From: Bifidobacteriaceae bacterium
Lineage (GTDB): Bacteria > Actinomycetota > Actinomycetes > Actinomycetales > WQXJ01
DNA: 17,603 bases
Reading direction: 5' to 3'
Assembly (NCBI GenBank): GCA_031279575.1
Contig: JAITIG010000165.1
Span: forward strand, 1 to 17,603
Part shown: piece by piece, positions 7,417-15,361 of the stretch
Numbering within the stretch: position 1 is the first letter of the stretch
How the letters are laid out: every line of letters starts with the position of its first letter
Position numbers and translations under genes: made by a program
Notes under the pieces: model-generated
What the model saw: the letters and a program-made list of their open reading frames with translations, nothing else
Databases searched by the model: none
What the model was told of the DNA's origin: nothing

Positions 7417-8148
7417 TCAACCGCCCGCCGGCACGCCCTCGAACACCGCGCCCGGGTTGCGCAGCACAGCCGCGCGGGACAGCGGCCACAACCGCGCCTT
7501 GGCCACCCCGACCACGTTGCCCGCCGGTATGGCGCCGCCCAAGGCCTGGTCCTGGTGGTAGCGCGAGTCCATCGAGTTGGCGCGGTTGTCGCCCATCACC
7601 CAAAACGCGTCGGCCGGCACCCGGACGCTGAACGCCACCGCCGAGGGTTCGACTCCGGGCTTGAGGTAGACCTCGTCCAGCGCCACCCCGTTGACGGTCA
7701 CCGGCTGGCCCGGGCCGGCGCAAGCCACCACGTCGCCCGGCTGCCCGACAACCCGTTTGACCAGAAAATCGTTGGCGCTCTCCGGCGCGAAGCCGAGCGC
7801 TTGGACCACCCCCAGCACCCAGGCGCCAAAACCGCGGGCGGCGGGCAGCGCCGCCTGCCCATCCGACCACCCGCCCGGGTCGTGGAACACCACAATGTCG
7901 CCCCGGTGGACGTCAAACAGGCCGGGGGCCAATTTGCTGACCGTGATCCGGTCGTCAATCTGGAGCGTGTCCTGCATCGACTTCGAGGGGATGTAGAAGG
8001 TTTGGACCACAAAGGTCTTCAACGCGAACGCCGCCACCACCACCACCAAAGCGGTGAAGGCCAGTTCCAGGCCCAGTTGGGCCGCGCCGGGCCGCCCCCC
8101 GGCCGGCCGCGCCAGGCTGTGCCTGCCTCCGCCGCGCAGCAAACTCAC
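7417..8148 (-). CDS. lepB: Signal peptidase I (second, shorter copy)
   Basis: Signal peptidase I removes signal peptides from exported proteins at the outer face of the membrane. The 243-residue product has one N-terminal membrane anchor (about residues 28-50), then the S26 boxes: nucleophile S57 in PSKSM (54-58), general base K131 in FLVKRVVGQPGD, and GDNRANSMDSR (186-196). The segment KLAPGLFDVHRGDIVVFHDPGGW is nearly the same as in the other lepB at 8543-9577, pointing to a local duplication. GTG 8148 follows TAGGCT-6 nt, a leaderless-type arrangement. DUF2469 lies 95 bp upstream, and the spacer between them is filled by a 9-bp tandem repeat. Confidence 0.95.
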   Translation of the reverse strand: MSLLRGGGRHSLARPAGGRPGAAQLGLELAFTALVVVVAAFALKTFVVQTFYIPSKSMQDTLQIDDRITVSKLAPGLFDVHRGDIVVFHDPGGWSDGQAALPAARGFGAWVLGVVQALGFAPESANDFLVKRVVGQPGDVVACAGPGQPVTVNGVALDEVYLKPGVEPSAVAFSVRVPADAFWVMGDNRANSMDSRYHQDQALGGAIPAGNVVGVAKARLWPLSRAAVLRNPGAVFEGVPAGG

Positions 8149-8154
8149 AGCCCG

Positions 8155-8160
8155 AGCCTA
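8155..8160 (-). promoter_or_regulatory. Candidate -10 element for the shorter lepB
   Basis: TAGGCT (minus strand) matches TANNNT and ends 6 nt before the GTG start at 8148, the same geometry as at dapB. No Shine-Dalgarno sequence is visible. The upstream -35 region falls inside the 9-bp tandem repeat. Confidence 0.42.
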
Positions 8161-8170
8161 CCCACCGCGC

Positions 8171-8240
8171 CAGACCGCCAGACCACCCAGACCACCCAGA
8201 CCACCCAGACCGCCAGGCCACGCAAACCGCCCAGACCGCC
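8171..8240. repeat. 9-bp tandem repeat array filling the lepB-DUF2469 spacer
   Basis: Units of CAGACC(A/G)CC occur in series. Four are perfectly in register (8179-8187, 8188-8196, 8197-8205, 8206-8214). They are flanked by an 8-bp shortened unit (8171-8178), a degenerate 8-bp unit (8215-8222) and two more units (8223-8231, 8232-8240). The array occupies most of the 95-bp spacer and covers the region 23-92 bp upstream of the lepB start. It is non-coding on both strands as far as I can judge. Confidence 0.75.
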
Positions 8241-8243
8241 TGG

Positions 8244-8546
8244 TCAGGGCAGGTTGATCTCCGGTTTGGCGAGCTCTTCGACGTTGACGTCCTTGAACGT
8301 CACCACCCGCACCGACCGCACAAACCGCGCCGAGCGGTAGACGTCCCAAACCCACGCGTCCGCCAGGTTGACCTCGAAGAACACCTCCCCGCCAGCCGAC
8401 CTGACCTGCAGGTCCACCTGGTTGGCGAGGTAGAACCGGCGCTCGGTCTCAACCACGTAGCCAAACAGGTTGACCACGTCGCGGTACTCCCGGTACAGCG
8501 ACAGCTCGGCGTCCGCCTCATACGATTCAAGGTCCTCGGCGCTCAT
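8244..8546 (-). CDS. DUF2469 family protein (Rv2901c-like)
   Basis: This is a 100-residue acidic protein recognised by its conserved N-terminus, MSAEDLESYEADAELSLYRE, and the segment VVNLFGYVVETERRFYLAN (about residues 24-42). The family is nearly confined to actinobacteria and has no established function. It contains no signal peptide or membrane segment, so it should be cytoplasmic. Its ATG overlaps the stop of the upstream lepB by 4 bp (ATGA), implying translational coupling. Placement in the rplS/rnhB/lepB/yraN block is the usual one. The unusual point is a second lepB on its other side. Confidence 0.95.
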   Translation of the reverse strand: MSAEDLESYEADAELSLYREYRDVVNLFGYVVETERRFYLANQVDLQVRSAGGEVFFEVNLADAWVWDVYRSARFVRSVRVVTFKDVNVEELAKPEINLP

Positions 8547-9577
8547 TGCCCTCCGTTCAGATTCGGCACGGTCGCGAACACGCTACCCGGGTTGCGCAGC
8601 AAACCAAACCGCCCCAGCGGCCATGTCCGCAACTGCGCCACGCCCACCACCAGGTCCAGCGAGACCGCTCCGCCCAGGGCCGAGCCGGCCATGTGCGCCC
8701 GCGAGTCGGCCGAGCGGCCCCGGTTGTCCCCCATCACCCAGACCGCCCCGGCCGGCACCACAACCTCAAAGGCGGCCACCGATGGCGCCGCCCCGGGCGC
8801 CACATAGGTCTCGTCCAGCGGCACCCCGTTGACGGTCACGGGCCAGCCTTCGCCGGCGCAGGCCACCTCATCGCCGCCCACGCCGATCACCCGCTTGATC
8901 AAGAACCCCTCGGAATCGGCCGGCGTCAGGCCGATGGCTTGGGCCACCTGCCGCAGCGTCTCGGTCACCGGGCTGGTCTCGCGGGGAGGCGCGGCCTGGG
9001 TGACCCAGCCGCCTGGGTCGTGGAACACCACAATGTCCCCCCGGTGGACCTCCAGCAGGCCGGGCGCCAGCTTGGTCACCACCACCCGGTCCAACTCCTC
9101 CAGGGTTGGCACCATCGACTCTGAGGGGATGTAGAAGGACTGGATCAGGAAAGTCTTCAGCAAGAAGGACAAAACCAAGGCTGAGACAATCACAAAGGCG
9201 GCGTCCTTGGCCAACCGCGCCAGCGCCGATTGCGGTCCCTTGGCCGCCCCGGGGCGCCTGCGCCCCGCCTTGTGGCGCCCGCCGCCCAGCCGCGCCACCG
9301 CGGCCTCGACCACCGCCTCGACCACCGCCTCGGCGTCCGGGCCGCCGGGGTAGGCGCCGGGAGGCGCCGCGCCAGGCGCCTCAAGGCCGCCCTGAGGCGG
9401 CTGGTCCGCCGCGCCGCCCCGCCCGGGCAGCTCGCCGGCCGGCGCCCACGGGTCCGGTGCGGCCGGCCCGGCCGGCCCAGCCGGAGCGGCCGGAGCGGCC
9501 GGCCCAGCCGGTGCGGCCGGGGTAGGGGGGTACCCGGCGGAGGGCACGGCATCGGGCGCGCGCGGGTAATCCGTCAC
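8543..9577 (-). CDS. lepB: Signal peptidase I with long Pro/Ala/Gly-rich N-terminal extension
   Basis: The 344-residue product combines a low-complexity cytoplasmic N-terminal part (about residues 1-115) with a complete S26 signal peptidase. The extension contains Ala-Pro-Gly repeats (about 18-46), an EAVVEAVVEA stretch encoded by a 12-bp DNA repeat (plus-strand 9302-9331), and a basic patch RHKAGRRRPG (101-110) before the membrane anchor (about 126-147). Catalytic residues are S154 in PSESM (151-155) and K228 in FLIKRVIGVGGD, with GDNRGRSADSR at 283-293. The core is closely related to the shorter copy at 7417-8148. GTG 9577 overlaps the rnhB stop by 4 bp (GTGA). Extended N-termini are known in some actinobacterial LepBs; whether this one binds partners is unknown. 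Confidence 0.95.
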   Translation of the reverse strand: MTDYPRAPDAVPSAGYPPTPAAPAGPAAPAAPAGPAGPAAPDPWAPAGELPGRGGAADQPPQGGLEAPGAAPPGAYPGGPDAEAVVEAVVEAAVARLGGGRHKAGRRRPGAAKGPQSALARLAKDAAFVIVSALVLSFLLKTFLIQSFYIPSESMVPTLEELDRVVVTKLAPGLLEVHRGDIVVFHDPGGWVTQAAPPRETSPVTETLRQVAQAIGLTPADSEGFLIKRVIGVGGDEVACAGEGWPVTVNGVPLDETYVAPGAAPSVAAFEVVVPAGAVWVMGDNRGRSADSRAHMAGSALGGAVSLDLVVGVAQLRTWPLGRFGLLRNPGSVFATVPNLNGGQ

Positions 9578-10251
9578 GCTTCTACCCTCTCACGCTCGGG
9601 GACTGGCGGGCAGCCGGGAATGGCCCAGGTTTGCCGGTGCTGGCCGGTGGGGCCGAGCGCCCGGACCGCCGCCAGGTGGCGCGCCGTGCCGTAGCCCTTG
9701 TTGCCCTCCCAGCCGTAGCCGGGGTGCAGCGCCGCCAAGGCGGCCATGCGCTGGTCGCGGGCCACCTTCGCCAGCACCGAGGCGGCCGCCACCGAAGCGC
9801 AGGTTTGGTCGGCTTTGACCACAACGCGCACCCGCCACGCCTCGCGCGCCGGGGCGAGCAAATCGGGCGGCGAGCTGAGCCAATCGTGCTTGCCGTCAAG
9901 CACGATGCCGTCCGGCGCCGCCGCCAAGTCCGCCAAGGCCCGCCGCCCCGCCAGCCGCAGCGCCCTGGTCAAGCCGTGCTGGTCGATCTCCGCCGGGCTG
10001 GCCCAACCCAGCGCCCAGGCGTGCGCCCAAGCCCGCAAGGCGGGCGCCAGCCGGGTGCGAACGGCCGCGGCAAGCTGTTTGGAATCCGCCAGGCCGGCCG
10101 GGGCGGCCGGGGAGGCGGCGGTCACAGCGACCACGCCAACGCACACCGGGCCGGCGATGGCGCCGCGGCCGACCTCGTCGACCCCGGCCACAACCCGGCA
10201 GCCAGAGGCCACCAGAGCATGTTCCTGGTCGAGGGTGGGAATGGGCCGCAT
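9574..10251 (-). CDS. rnhB: Ribonuclease HII
   Basis: RNase HII cuts RNA in RNA/DNA hybrids and starts removal of ribonucleotides misincorporated in DNA. The 225-residue product shows the active-site motif GVDEVGRGAIAGPV (D25, E26), then D119 in IVLDGK and D148 in VKADQTCASVAAASVLAK, giving the full DEDD set, and HPGYGWEGNKGYGT (176-189) in the C-terminal part. ATG 10251 is chosen because it is 16 bp after the rplS stop and the residues before it belong to rplS in another frame; no strong ribosome-binding site is visible. The gene overlaps lepB by 4 bp. In mycobacteria lepB precedes rnhB, so the local order differs here. Confidence 0.94.
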   Translation of the reverse strand: MRPIPTLDQEHALVASGCRVVAGVDEVGRGAIAGPVCVGVVAVTAASPAAPAGLADSKQLAAAVRTRLAPALRAWAHAWALGWASPAEIDQHGLTRALRLAGRRALADLAAAPDGIVLDGKHDWLSSPPDLLAPAREAWRVRVVVKADQTCASVAAASVLAKVARDQRMAALAALHPGYGWEGNKGYGTARHLAAVRALGPTGQHRQTWAIPGCPPVPERERVEA

Positions 10252-10267
10252 GCGGCTGGCGCGGGGC

Positions 10268-10621
10268 TCAGTGCCGCTGTTCGCGCCGCTCTTTGATCTT
10301 GGCGGCCTTGCCGCGCCGCCCGCGCAGGTAGTAAAGCTTGGCCCGGCGCACATCGCCTCTGGTCAAGACCTCGATTTTGTCGATGGCCGGCGAATGCAGC
10401 GGGAAGGTCCGCTCAACGCCGACCTGGAAGGAAGTCTTGCGCACCTTGAAGGTGGCGCGCACGCCATCGCCGGCCCGCGCTATCACCACGCCCTGGAACA
10501 CCTGGATGCGCGAGCGGGCCCCCTCGACCACTTTGACGTGGACTTTGACGGTGTCGCCGGGGCGGAACTCGGGGATGTCCGTCTTCAAAGACGGCTGGTC
10601 AACGGAGTCGAGGCGCTGCAT
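10268..10621 (-). CDS. rplS: 50S ribosomal protein L19
   Basis: L19 is a component of the large ribosomal subunit at the 30S-50S interface. The 117-residue product has the normal length and typical L19 sequence: [22 protein letters not shown] at the start, [23 protein letters not shown] in the middle, and the basic end [24 protein letters not shown] 10621 is preceded by GAGGAAGAG as a ribosome-binding site about 8-12 nt away. The frame remains open upstream, but that part is leader sequence. This is the first gene of the minus-strand block continuing to rnhB and lepB. The leader, about 140 nt if the promoter guess is right, contains a hairpin. Confidence 0.97.
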   Translation of the reverse strand: MQRLDSVDQPSLKTDIPEFRPGDTVKVHVKVVEGARSRIQVFQGVVIARAGDGVRATFKVRKTSFQVGVERTFPLHSPAIDKIEVLTRGDVRRAKLYYLRGRRGKAAKIKERREQRH

Positions 10622-10638
10622 GGCTCTGGCTCTTCCTC

Positions 10639-10661
10639 GTTTGCCGCCGCAGGTGGCAAAC
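10639..10661 (-). promoter_or_regulatory. Hairpin in the rplS 5' leader
   Basis: GTTTGCCACC and GGCGGCAAAC pair as a 10-bp stem (one G-U) with a 3-nt loop, directly before the rplS ribosome-binding site (10630-10638). L19 leader RNAs are known in other phyla; I cannot tell whether this is an equivalent. It could modulate translation initiation or be a stabilising 5' structure. Confidence 0.45.
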
Positions 10662-10766
10662 GGACTCGGGCGGCCCTGGCGGGCCGCGGCGGAAAGGAAC
10701 TGCGGCGCGGATGCCCTCGCGCCACCCCCTGCGGCAGGTGAGCGGGCCGATTCGCGCCGACCGCCC

Positions 10767-10803
10767 ATTCTGCCACACCCCCGCCCCCCAGCCCAAACCC
10801 CCC
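10767..10803 (-). promoter_or_regulatory. Candidate rplS promoter with G-quadruplex motif upstream
   Basis: On the minus strand a -10-like CAGAAT (10772-10767) lies about 145 nt before the rplS ATG. Directly upstream are four G-runs of 6, 3, 6 and 5 bases separated by loops of 3, 2 and 1 nt (10803-10778), a canonical G-quadruplex motif that replaces the -35 region. The promoter is inferred only from this hexamer. Confidence 0.3.
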
Positions 10804-10886
10804 GCGCAGCCGCCCCGGCGGGCTTTGGCCGATGCCGCCCGGCCTGGCCGGCTGGCCCCTGGCCGCCCCCGCAAGCTCTTGGCCGG

Positions 10887-11699
10887 CTAGGCGGGCGCGC
10901 CCTGCCAGACGGTGTCGAACGGGGTGCGGCCGGGCACCCGGGCCTCGATGCCCCGGGTGACGAAGGCCTTGGCCAGGCGCACGGCGGCGGACACGGTGGC
11001 GCCTTTGGCCAACTCGGCTGTCAGCGCCGAGGCGAAGGTGCAGCCGGCCCCGGAGACCCGCTCCTGGCCGATCTTCGGCACCGAGAACACCTCGACCGCC
11101 GCCGCCCCGCCGGCCGGGCCGCGTTGGACCAGCACGTCGACCGCATCCGGGCCGGGGAAGTCGATGCCGCCTTTGACCACCACCGCGCCCGGGCCCAGCG
11201 CCAGGATGCGCCGGCCCGCCTCGGCCAAGTCCTCCACCGTCTCCAGGGCCGCCAGGCCGGACAGCGCGCAGGCCTCGAAGTTGTTCGGCGTGACCACTGT
11301 GGCCAGCGGCAACACCTCGGCTTTGAGCGCGTTGTCGGTGTTCAGCGCGGCGCCGGGGGCTTGGCCCTTGCAGATCAGCACCGGGTCTAGGACCACCTGG
11401 CGCCAGGGCTTGGACCGGATGGCCGCCGCCACCGCGCCGATGGTGGCGGGCGTGCCCAGCATGCCGATCTTGACAACGTCCAAATCCTGGGACGCGGTGG
11501 CGGCCTCGAACTGCTCGGCGATGATCTCAGGGGGGATGGGGCGGAAGCGGTGGGCCCAGCCGTTGGCCGGGTCAAAGGACACGATGCAGGTGATGGTGCC
11601 GATGCCGTAGACGCCAAGCTGCTGGAATGTCTTCAGATCGGCTTGCAGCCCGGCCCCCCCGGTGGCCTCCGAACCTGCGATGACATAGGCGAACTTCAC
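10887..11699 (-). CDS. pdxK: Pyridoxine/pyridoxal kinase of the ThiD family (PdxK type)
   Basis: This ribokinase-superfamily enzyme phosphorylates B6 vitamers to enter pyridoxal phosphate salvage. The 270-residue product shows the ThiD/PdxK start [20 protein letters not shown] (6-25), KIGMLGT (77-83), [11 protein letters not shown] (102-112), VVTPNNFEA (135-143) and the anion-hole motif SGAGCTF (216-222) with C220. The pattern [15 protein letters not shown] after the first strand, CKG, and GAGC together resemble Bacillus PdxK more than ThiD, so PdxK is preferred, but hydroxymethylpyrimidine (phosphate) kinase activity remains possible. GTG 11699 has a good ribosome-binding site (TTAGGAG, about 7 nt upstream). 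pgi lies upstream on the same strand across a hairpin-rich 104-bp spacer. No other thiamine genes are in the window. Confidence 0.88.
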   Translation of the reverse strand: MKFAYVIAGSEATGGAGLQADLKTFQQLGVYGIGTITCIVSFDPANGWAHRFRPIPPEIIAEQFEAATASQDLDVVKIGMLGTPATIGAVAAAIRSKPWRQVVLDPVLICKGQAPGAALNTDNALKAEVLPLATVVTPNNFEACALSGLAALETVEDLAEAGRRILALGPGAVVVKGGIDFPGPDAVDVLVQRGPAGGAAAVEVFSVPKIGQERVSGAGCTFASALTAELAKGATVSAAVRLAKAFVTRGIEARVPGRTPFDTVWQGAPA

Positions 11700-11722
11700 T
11701 TCCGCGCTCCTAACGCTGTCTG

Positions 11723-11748
11723 CGCGGTCCCGCCTCGGCGGGACCGCG
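11723..11748 (-). terminator. Strong GC hairpin between pgi and pdxK
   Basis: The 26-bp sequence forms an 11-bp perfect stem (CGCGGTCCCGC paired with GCGGGACCGCG) around a 4-nt loop. It follows the pgi stop by about 55 nt and ends about 24 nt before the pdxK start. No T-tract follows, so it may be a factor-dependent or pausing structure, or a processing site that separates the two coding regions. Confidence 0.45.
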
Positions 11749-11780
11749 ACTGCCTGCGGGCCGTCGGCAGTCTACAGGCA
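11748..11780 (-). terminator. Second hairpin after pgi with an alternative pairing
   Basis: GACTGCC (11748-11754 on plus) pairs with GGCAGTC (11766-11772). Alternatively TGCCTG (11751-11756) pairs with CAGGCA (11775-11780). The two pairings exclude each other. This lies 24-56 nt after the pgi stop on the minus strand. It could be a 3' end structure or part of a pdxK leader. Confidence 0.35.
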
Positions 11781-11803
11781 ACCCCGCGCCGGGCGCGGCG
11801 CCG

Positions 11804-13489
11804 TCAGCGGCGGCGCGCGGCCCGGTAGTAGGCCACCAGGCCGGCCGCCGATTGGTCTAGGCCGGCCAGCGCCTCGGCCTCGCCCGCCAAGGCCGGGGTG
11901 ACGCGGGAGGCGAGCGCCTTGCCCAGCTCGACACCCCACTGGTCGAACGAGTCGATCCCCCACACGGCGCCCTCGACAAAGGTGATGTGCTCATACAAGG
12001 CGATCAGCTGCCCCAGCACGCGCGGCGTCAAAGCCGGCCCCATGATGCTGGTGGAGGGCCGGTTGCCGGTGAAGATGCGGGCCGCCACCAGGTGCTCCGG
12101 CGTGCCCTCGGCGCGGACCTCGTCTTCGGTCTTGCCGAAGGCCAGGGCGGAGGTTTGGGCGATGAAGTTGGCCAACAGCAGCTCGTGGACATCCTGGTGG
12201 CCGTCCACCAGCGGCACCGACGGGTTGGCGAAGGCGATGAAGTCCGCCGGGACCAATTGGGTGCCCTGGTGGAGCAGCTGGTAGAAGGCGTGCTGGCCGT
12301 TGGTGCCCGGCTCGCCCCAAAACACCTCGCCGGTGGCGGTGGTGACTGGCGCGCCGTCCCAGCGGACCGACTTGCCGTTGGACTCCATCGCCAACTGCTG
12401 CAAGTAGGCCGGGAAGCGGCCCAGATTCTGCGAGTAGGGCAGCACCGCGTGGGTGCGGGCATCCCAGAAGTTGACATACCAGACGTTGATCAAACCCATC
12501 AGGGCCGGCACGTTGCGGTCGATCGGCTCCAAGCGGAAGTGCGCGTCGAGCGCCGCGAACCCGGCCAGCAGCTCCCGGAAGACCTCCGCCCCCAAAGCCA
12601 CCGCCAGCGCCGTGCCGATGGCGGACCCGACCGAGTAGCGGCCCCCCACCCAGTCCCACATGGCGAAGGCGTTGTCCGGGTCGATCCCGAATGCCGCCAC
12701 CTGGTCTTTGGCCGTCGAAACGGCCACAAAGTGCTTCGCCACCGCCTCGGCGGCGGCCGGGGCGCTGTCCACCACGCCGCGCGCCCCCAGCATCTCCAGC
12801 AGCCAACTGCGGGCCAGGCGGGCGTTGGTCAGGGTCTCCAAGGTGGTGAAGGTCTTGGAGGCGACAATGAACAAGGTGGTCTCCGGGTCTAGCCGGGCCA
12901 GCGCGTCGCCCAAATCCGATGGGTCGATGTTGGACACGAAGACCGCTTGAACCGGCCCGTGGTAGGCGGTCAGGGCCCGGTAGGCCATGGCTGGGCCCAA
13001 GTCGGAGCCGCCAATCCCAATGTTGACCACCGTTTCGATTCGCTTCCCGGTCACCCCCAGGTGCTGGCCGCCGCGCACCGCCTCGGCGAAGGCGCAGAAC
13101 TTGTCCAACTCGGCTTTGACCGCTTGGGACACGTTTTGCCCGTCCACCACAAGGTCGGGGGCGTCAGCCGGGCGGCGCAGGGCGGTGTGCAGCACCGCCC
13201 GGTCCTCGGTGGCGTTGATGTGGGCGCCGGTGAACATGGCTTCGATGCGCTGGCGCAGCCCGATCTGCTCGGCCAAGGCCACCAGCAGCCGCAACGTGTC
13301 CACCTGGACCAGGTTCTTAGACAGGTCAACCCGCAGATCGGCGGCGGCGAGGGTGAAATCGGCCGCCCGGTCGGGCTGCTCGGCGAACCATCGGCGCAGG
13401 CTGATGCCGTCCGCGCCGAGTTGTTTGATGTGGTCTTTCAGCGCCTGCCAGGCCTGGGTGGCGGTGGGGTCGACTGGACTGTTGGTCAT
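11804..13489 (-). CDS. pgi: Glucose-6-phosphate isomerase
   Basis: Pgi interconverts glucose 6-phosphate and fructose 6-phosphate in glycolysis and gluconeogenesis. The product has 561 residues, near the usual 550. Both family signatures are present: [13 protein letters not shown] (280-292, R284) and [17 protein letters not shown] (508-524, K524). Catalytic E369 lies in MESNGK and H400 in [13 protein letters not shown], and [10 protein letters not shown] (157-166) and SKTFTTLET (211-219) bind the phosphate. ATG 13489 is preferred because the family N-terminus begins there; residues upstream in the same frame are not Pgi-like. TAGTGT lies 8 nt before the ATG, so a leaderless start is possible. 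The gene is divergent from the MFS transporter and upstream of pdxK. Confidence 0.97.
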   Translation of the reverse strand: MTNSPVDPTATQAWQALKDHIKQLGADGISLRRWFAEQPDRAADFTLAAADLRVDLSKNLVQVDTLRLLVALAEQIGLRQRIEAMFTGAHINATEDRAVLHTALRRPADAPDLVVDGQNVSQAVKAELDKFCAFAEAVRGGQHLGVTGKRIETVVNIGIGGSDLGPAMAYRALTAYHGPVQAVFVSNIDPSDLGDALARLDPETTLFIVASKTFTTLETLTNARLARSWLLEMLGARGVVDSAPAAAEAVAKHFVAVSTAKDQVAAFGIDPDNAFAMWDWVGGRYSVGSAIGTALAVALGAEVFRELLAGFAALDAHFRLEPIDRNVPALMGLINVWYVNFWDARTHAVLPYSQNLGRFPAYLQQLAMESNGKSVRWDGAPVTTATGEVFWGEPGTNGQHAFYQLLHQGTQLVPADFIAFANPSVPLVDGHQDVHELLLANFIAQTSALAFGKTEDEVRAEGTPEHLVAARIFTGNRPSTSIMGPALTPRVLGQLIALYEHITFVEGAVWGIDSFDQWGVELGKALASRVTPALAGEAEALAGLDQSAAGLVAYYRAARRR

Positions 13490-13497
13490 GGCAGCCC

Positions 13498-13503
13498 ACA
13501 CTA
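13498..13503 (-). promoter_or_regulatory. Candidate -10 element for pgi
   Basis: TAGTGT (minus strand) fits TANNNT and ends 8 nt before the pgi ATG, close enough for leaderless or nearly leaderless transcription. No Shine-Dalgarno sequence is visible before the ATG. Confidence 0.38.
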
Positions 13504-13565
13504 TCGCGCCCGCCTTCCAATTGGCCGCTCCCGGCCGCCGCCGGCGCCGCCCAGGCGCTTTGGGC

Positions 13566-13590
13566 CCCGCCGCCCGGCGCGGGCGGCGGG
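13566..13590. promoter_or_regulatory. GC hairpin in the pgi-MFS divergent spacer
   Basis: CCCGCCGCCCG and CGGGCGGCGGG form an 11-bp perfect stem with a 3-nt loop in the 217-bp spacer between the divergent pgi and transporter genes. The spacer also holds the palindrome CCAATTGG (13518-13525) and TATGTT (13601-13606), a possible -10 for the transporter. I assign no function to the hairpin. Confidence 0.3.
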
Positions 13591-13706
13591 CGGGCAGCGA
13601 TATGTTTGAGGCGGGCGAATTGCGCCACCGCCAGCCCACCCAGGCCACCGCCGGGGCCTCTAGCTGGGCGGCGGCCTGGGACAAAGGATCGAGGCGGAGA
13701 AAAGAT

Positions 13707-15317
13707 TTGAGCGCCAATCAGGCCGGCCGGCCCGCGGCCCAAGCCGGGGCGGGAGGCGGCTACCCCTCCTTCAGCTACCGGCAGATCATGCGGATAATGT
13801 CCGGCCTGCTGCTGGCCATGTTCGTCTCGAACGTGGCCGGCACGGTGGTGGCCAACGCCCTGCCCATCATCACCGCCGATTTGGGCTCAACCCAGCAGCA
13901 GTACACCTGGATCGTCACAGCCACGCTGCTGGCCTCCACCGCCTCGACCCCGATCTGGGGCAAGCTGGCGGACCTGTTCAACAAGAAAACCATGTTCCTG
14001 GCGGGCTTGGCGGTGTTCATAGTGGGCTCGGCGCTGGCCGGCGCCAGCCCCAGCACGGTCTACCTGATCGCTTTCAGGGCGGTGCAGGGGATTGGCCTGG
14101 GCGCGATGATGTCGCTGACGCAGGCCATCTTGGGCTCTGTCATCCCGCCCTTGGAGCGGGGCCGCTACATGGCCTACACGGGCGCGGTGATCGCGGTGGC
14201 GACCGCTGTGGGGCCGCTGATCGGCGGCTTCTTGGTGGATGTGAGCTGGCTCGGCTGGCGCTGGTGCTTTTGGTCGGCGGTGCCGTTTGCGGCGCTGTCC
14301 GGCGCGGTGCTGCATTTCCAGCTCAAAATCCCCTCCGAGCCGGGCCGGGCCGACACCCGGATCGACTGGCTCGGCTCGGCCCTGGTCACGCTCGGGGTTT
14401 GCGCCCTGCTGATCTGGATCTCCTTTGCCGGCCACTCCTTCCCCTTCGCCTCGTGGCAAACCGCGGCGCTGCTCAGCGGCACCGCGGTGGTGACCGGCCT
14501 GTTCATCTGGGTCGAGTCCAAGGCGGCCAACCCGATCATCCCGCTGTGGCTGGTGCGCCAGCGCACCACGGGCCTCGCCATCGTCGCCTCGATCGCGGTT
14601 GGGATCGCGATGTTTGGCGCCTCGGTCTTCCTTGGGCAGTACTACCAGGTGGCTCGCGGCTACTCGCCAACCGCCGCCGGGCTGATGATGGTCCCGATGA
14701 TGCTGGGCTTGCTGCTGTCCTCCGTCTTCATCGGCCGGTGGGTCTCCCACCTGGGGCTGTGGAAACCGTTTGTGCTGGCCGGCTCGGTTATTTTGGTGAT
14801 CGGCTGCGCCCTGTTGGGGACCATGCGGTTCAACACGCCGCTGACGCTGATCGCCGTCTACGGCCTGGTGGCGGGCCTGGGCGTGGGCATGACCATGCAA
14901 AACCTGGTGCTGGCGGTGCAAAACTCGGTCTCGGTCCACGATGTCGGCGCGGCCTCGGCGGTGGTGACCTTCTTCCGCTCGCTGGGCGGCACTGTCGGCA
15001 TCCAGGTCCTGGGGTCGGTGTTCGCCAGCCATGTCTCGGAGTTGATGCGCCAGCGCGTCGCCGCCCTGAAGAACGTCAACTTCCCCACCGCCGGCATAGG
15101 CACCGACGCCAACTCGATGAGCTTGGACATGTCCTCGCTGCCAGCGCCGGTCGAGCGGGCCGTGCGCGAGTCCTACGGCGACTCGGTGGGCGAGTTGTTC
15201 CTCATCGCCGGCGGGGTTGGCGTGCTGTCTTTGATCGCCGTCCTGCTGATGAAATCCACCCGCCTGCGGGCCAAGTTCGACACCTCCCAGTCCGGCGACG
15301 CCCGCCCCAGGCGCTGA
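13707..15317 (+). CDS. DHA2-family (14-TM) MFS drug:H+ antiporter-like transporter
   Basis: The 536-residue product is a membrane exporter of the EmrB/QacA type. After a short cytoplasmic N-terminus come hydrophobic segments consistent with 14 helices. Motif A is [10 protein letters not shown] (85-94), an Arg-containing [13 protein letters not shown] lies at 123-135, and the antiporter-type motif AVGPLIGG lies at 167-174. TM1 reads [15 protein letters not shown], lacking the Asp found in many DHA2 pumps (LDxTIV); I recall an actinobacterial subgroup without it. The substrate cannot be read from sequence. The TTG at 13707 is preferred because GGCGGAG precedes it by about 8 nt and the family usually begins 15-25 residues before SYRQI. 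ATG 13602 and ATG 13788 are alternatives. No regulator gene of the TetR/MarR type is adjacent. Confidence 0.9.
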   Translation: MSANQAGRPAAQAGAGGGYPSFSYRQIMRIMSGLLLAMFVSNVAGTVVANALPIITADLGSTQQQYTWIVTATLLASTASTPIWGKLADLFNKKTMFLAGLAVFIVGSALAGASPSTVYLIAFRAVQGIGLGAMMSLTQAILGSVIPPLERGRYMAYTGAVIAVATAVGPLIGGFLVDVSWLGWRWCFWSAVPFAALSGAVLHFQLKIPSEPGRADTRIDWLGSALVTLGVCALLIWISFAGHSFPFASWQTAALLSGTAVVTGLFIWVESKAANPIIPLWLVRQRTTGLAIVASIAVGIAMFGASVFLGQYYQVARGYSPTAAGLMMVPMMLGLLLSSVFIGRWVSHLGLWKPFVLAGSVILVIGCALLGTMRFNTPLTLIAVYGLVAGLGVGMTMQNLVLAVQNSVSVHDVGAASAVVTFFRSLGGTVGIQVLGSVFASHVSELMRQRVAALKNVNFPTAGIGTDANSMSLDMSSLPAPVERAVRESYGDSVGELFLIAGGVGVLSLIAVLLMKSTRLRAKFDTSQSGDARPRR

Positions 15318-15326
15318 CCCGGGCGC

Positions 15327-15339
15327 CCAGCGCGGCTGG
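15327..15339. terminator. Small hairpin between convergent MFS and membrane-protein genes
   Basis: CCAGC and GCTGG form a 5-bp stem with a 3-nt loop in the 44-bp gap between two convergent stops. It could serve as a bidirectional terminator, but it is short and has no T-tract. Confidence 0.2.
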
Positions 15340-15361
15340 CAGGCGGCCCGCAGCAGCCCCC

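Noticed and set aside
8171..8240. CRISPR array
   Set aside because: The repeats are 9 bp, contiguous and without unique spacers. No cas genes are present.
10769..10886. Possible small gene or tRNA between pdxK and rplS
   Set aside because: The stretch is low-complexity GC with the G-quadruplex motif. No cloverleaf, start codon with ribosome-binding site, or conserved product is visible.
12987..13706. Extension of the MFS protein to 776 residues starting inside pgi
   Set aside because: The extra part is antisense to pgi and has no transporter features. TTG 13707 has a suitable ribosome-binding site.
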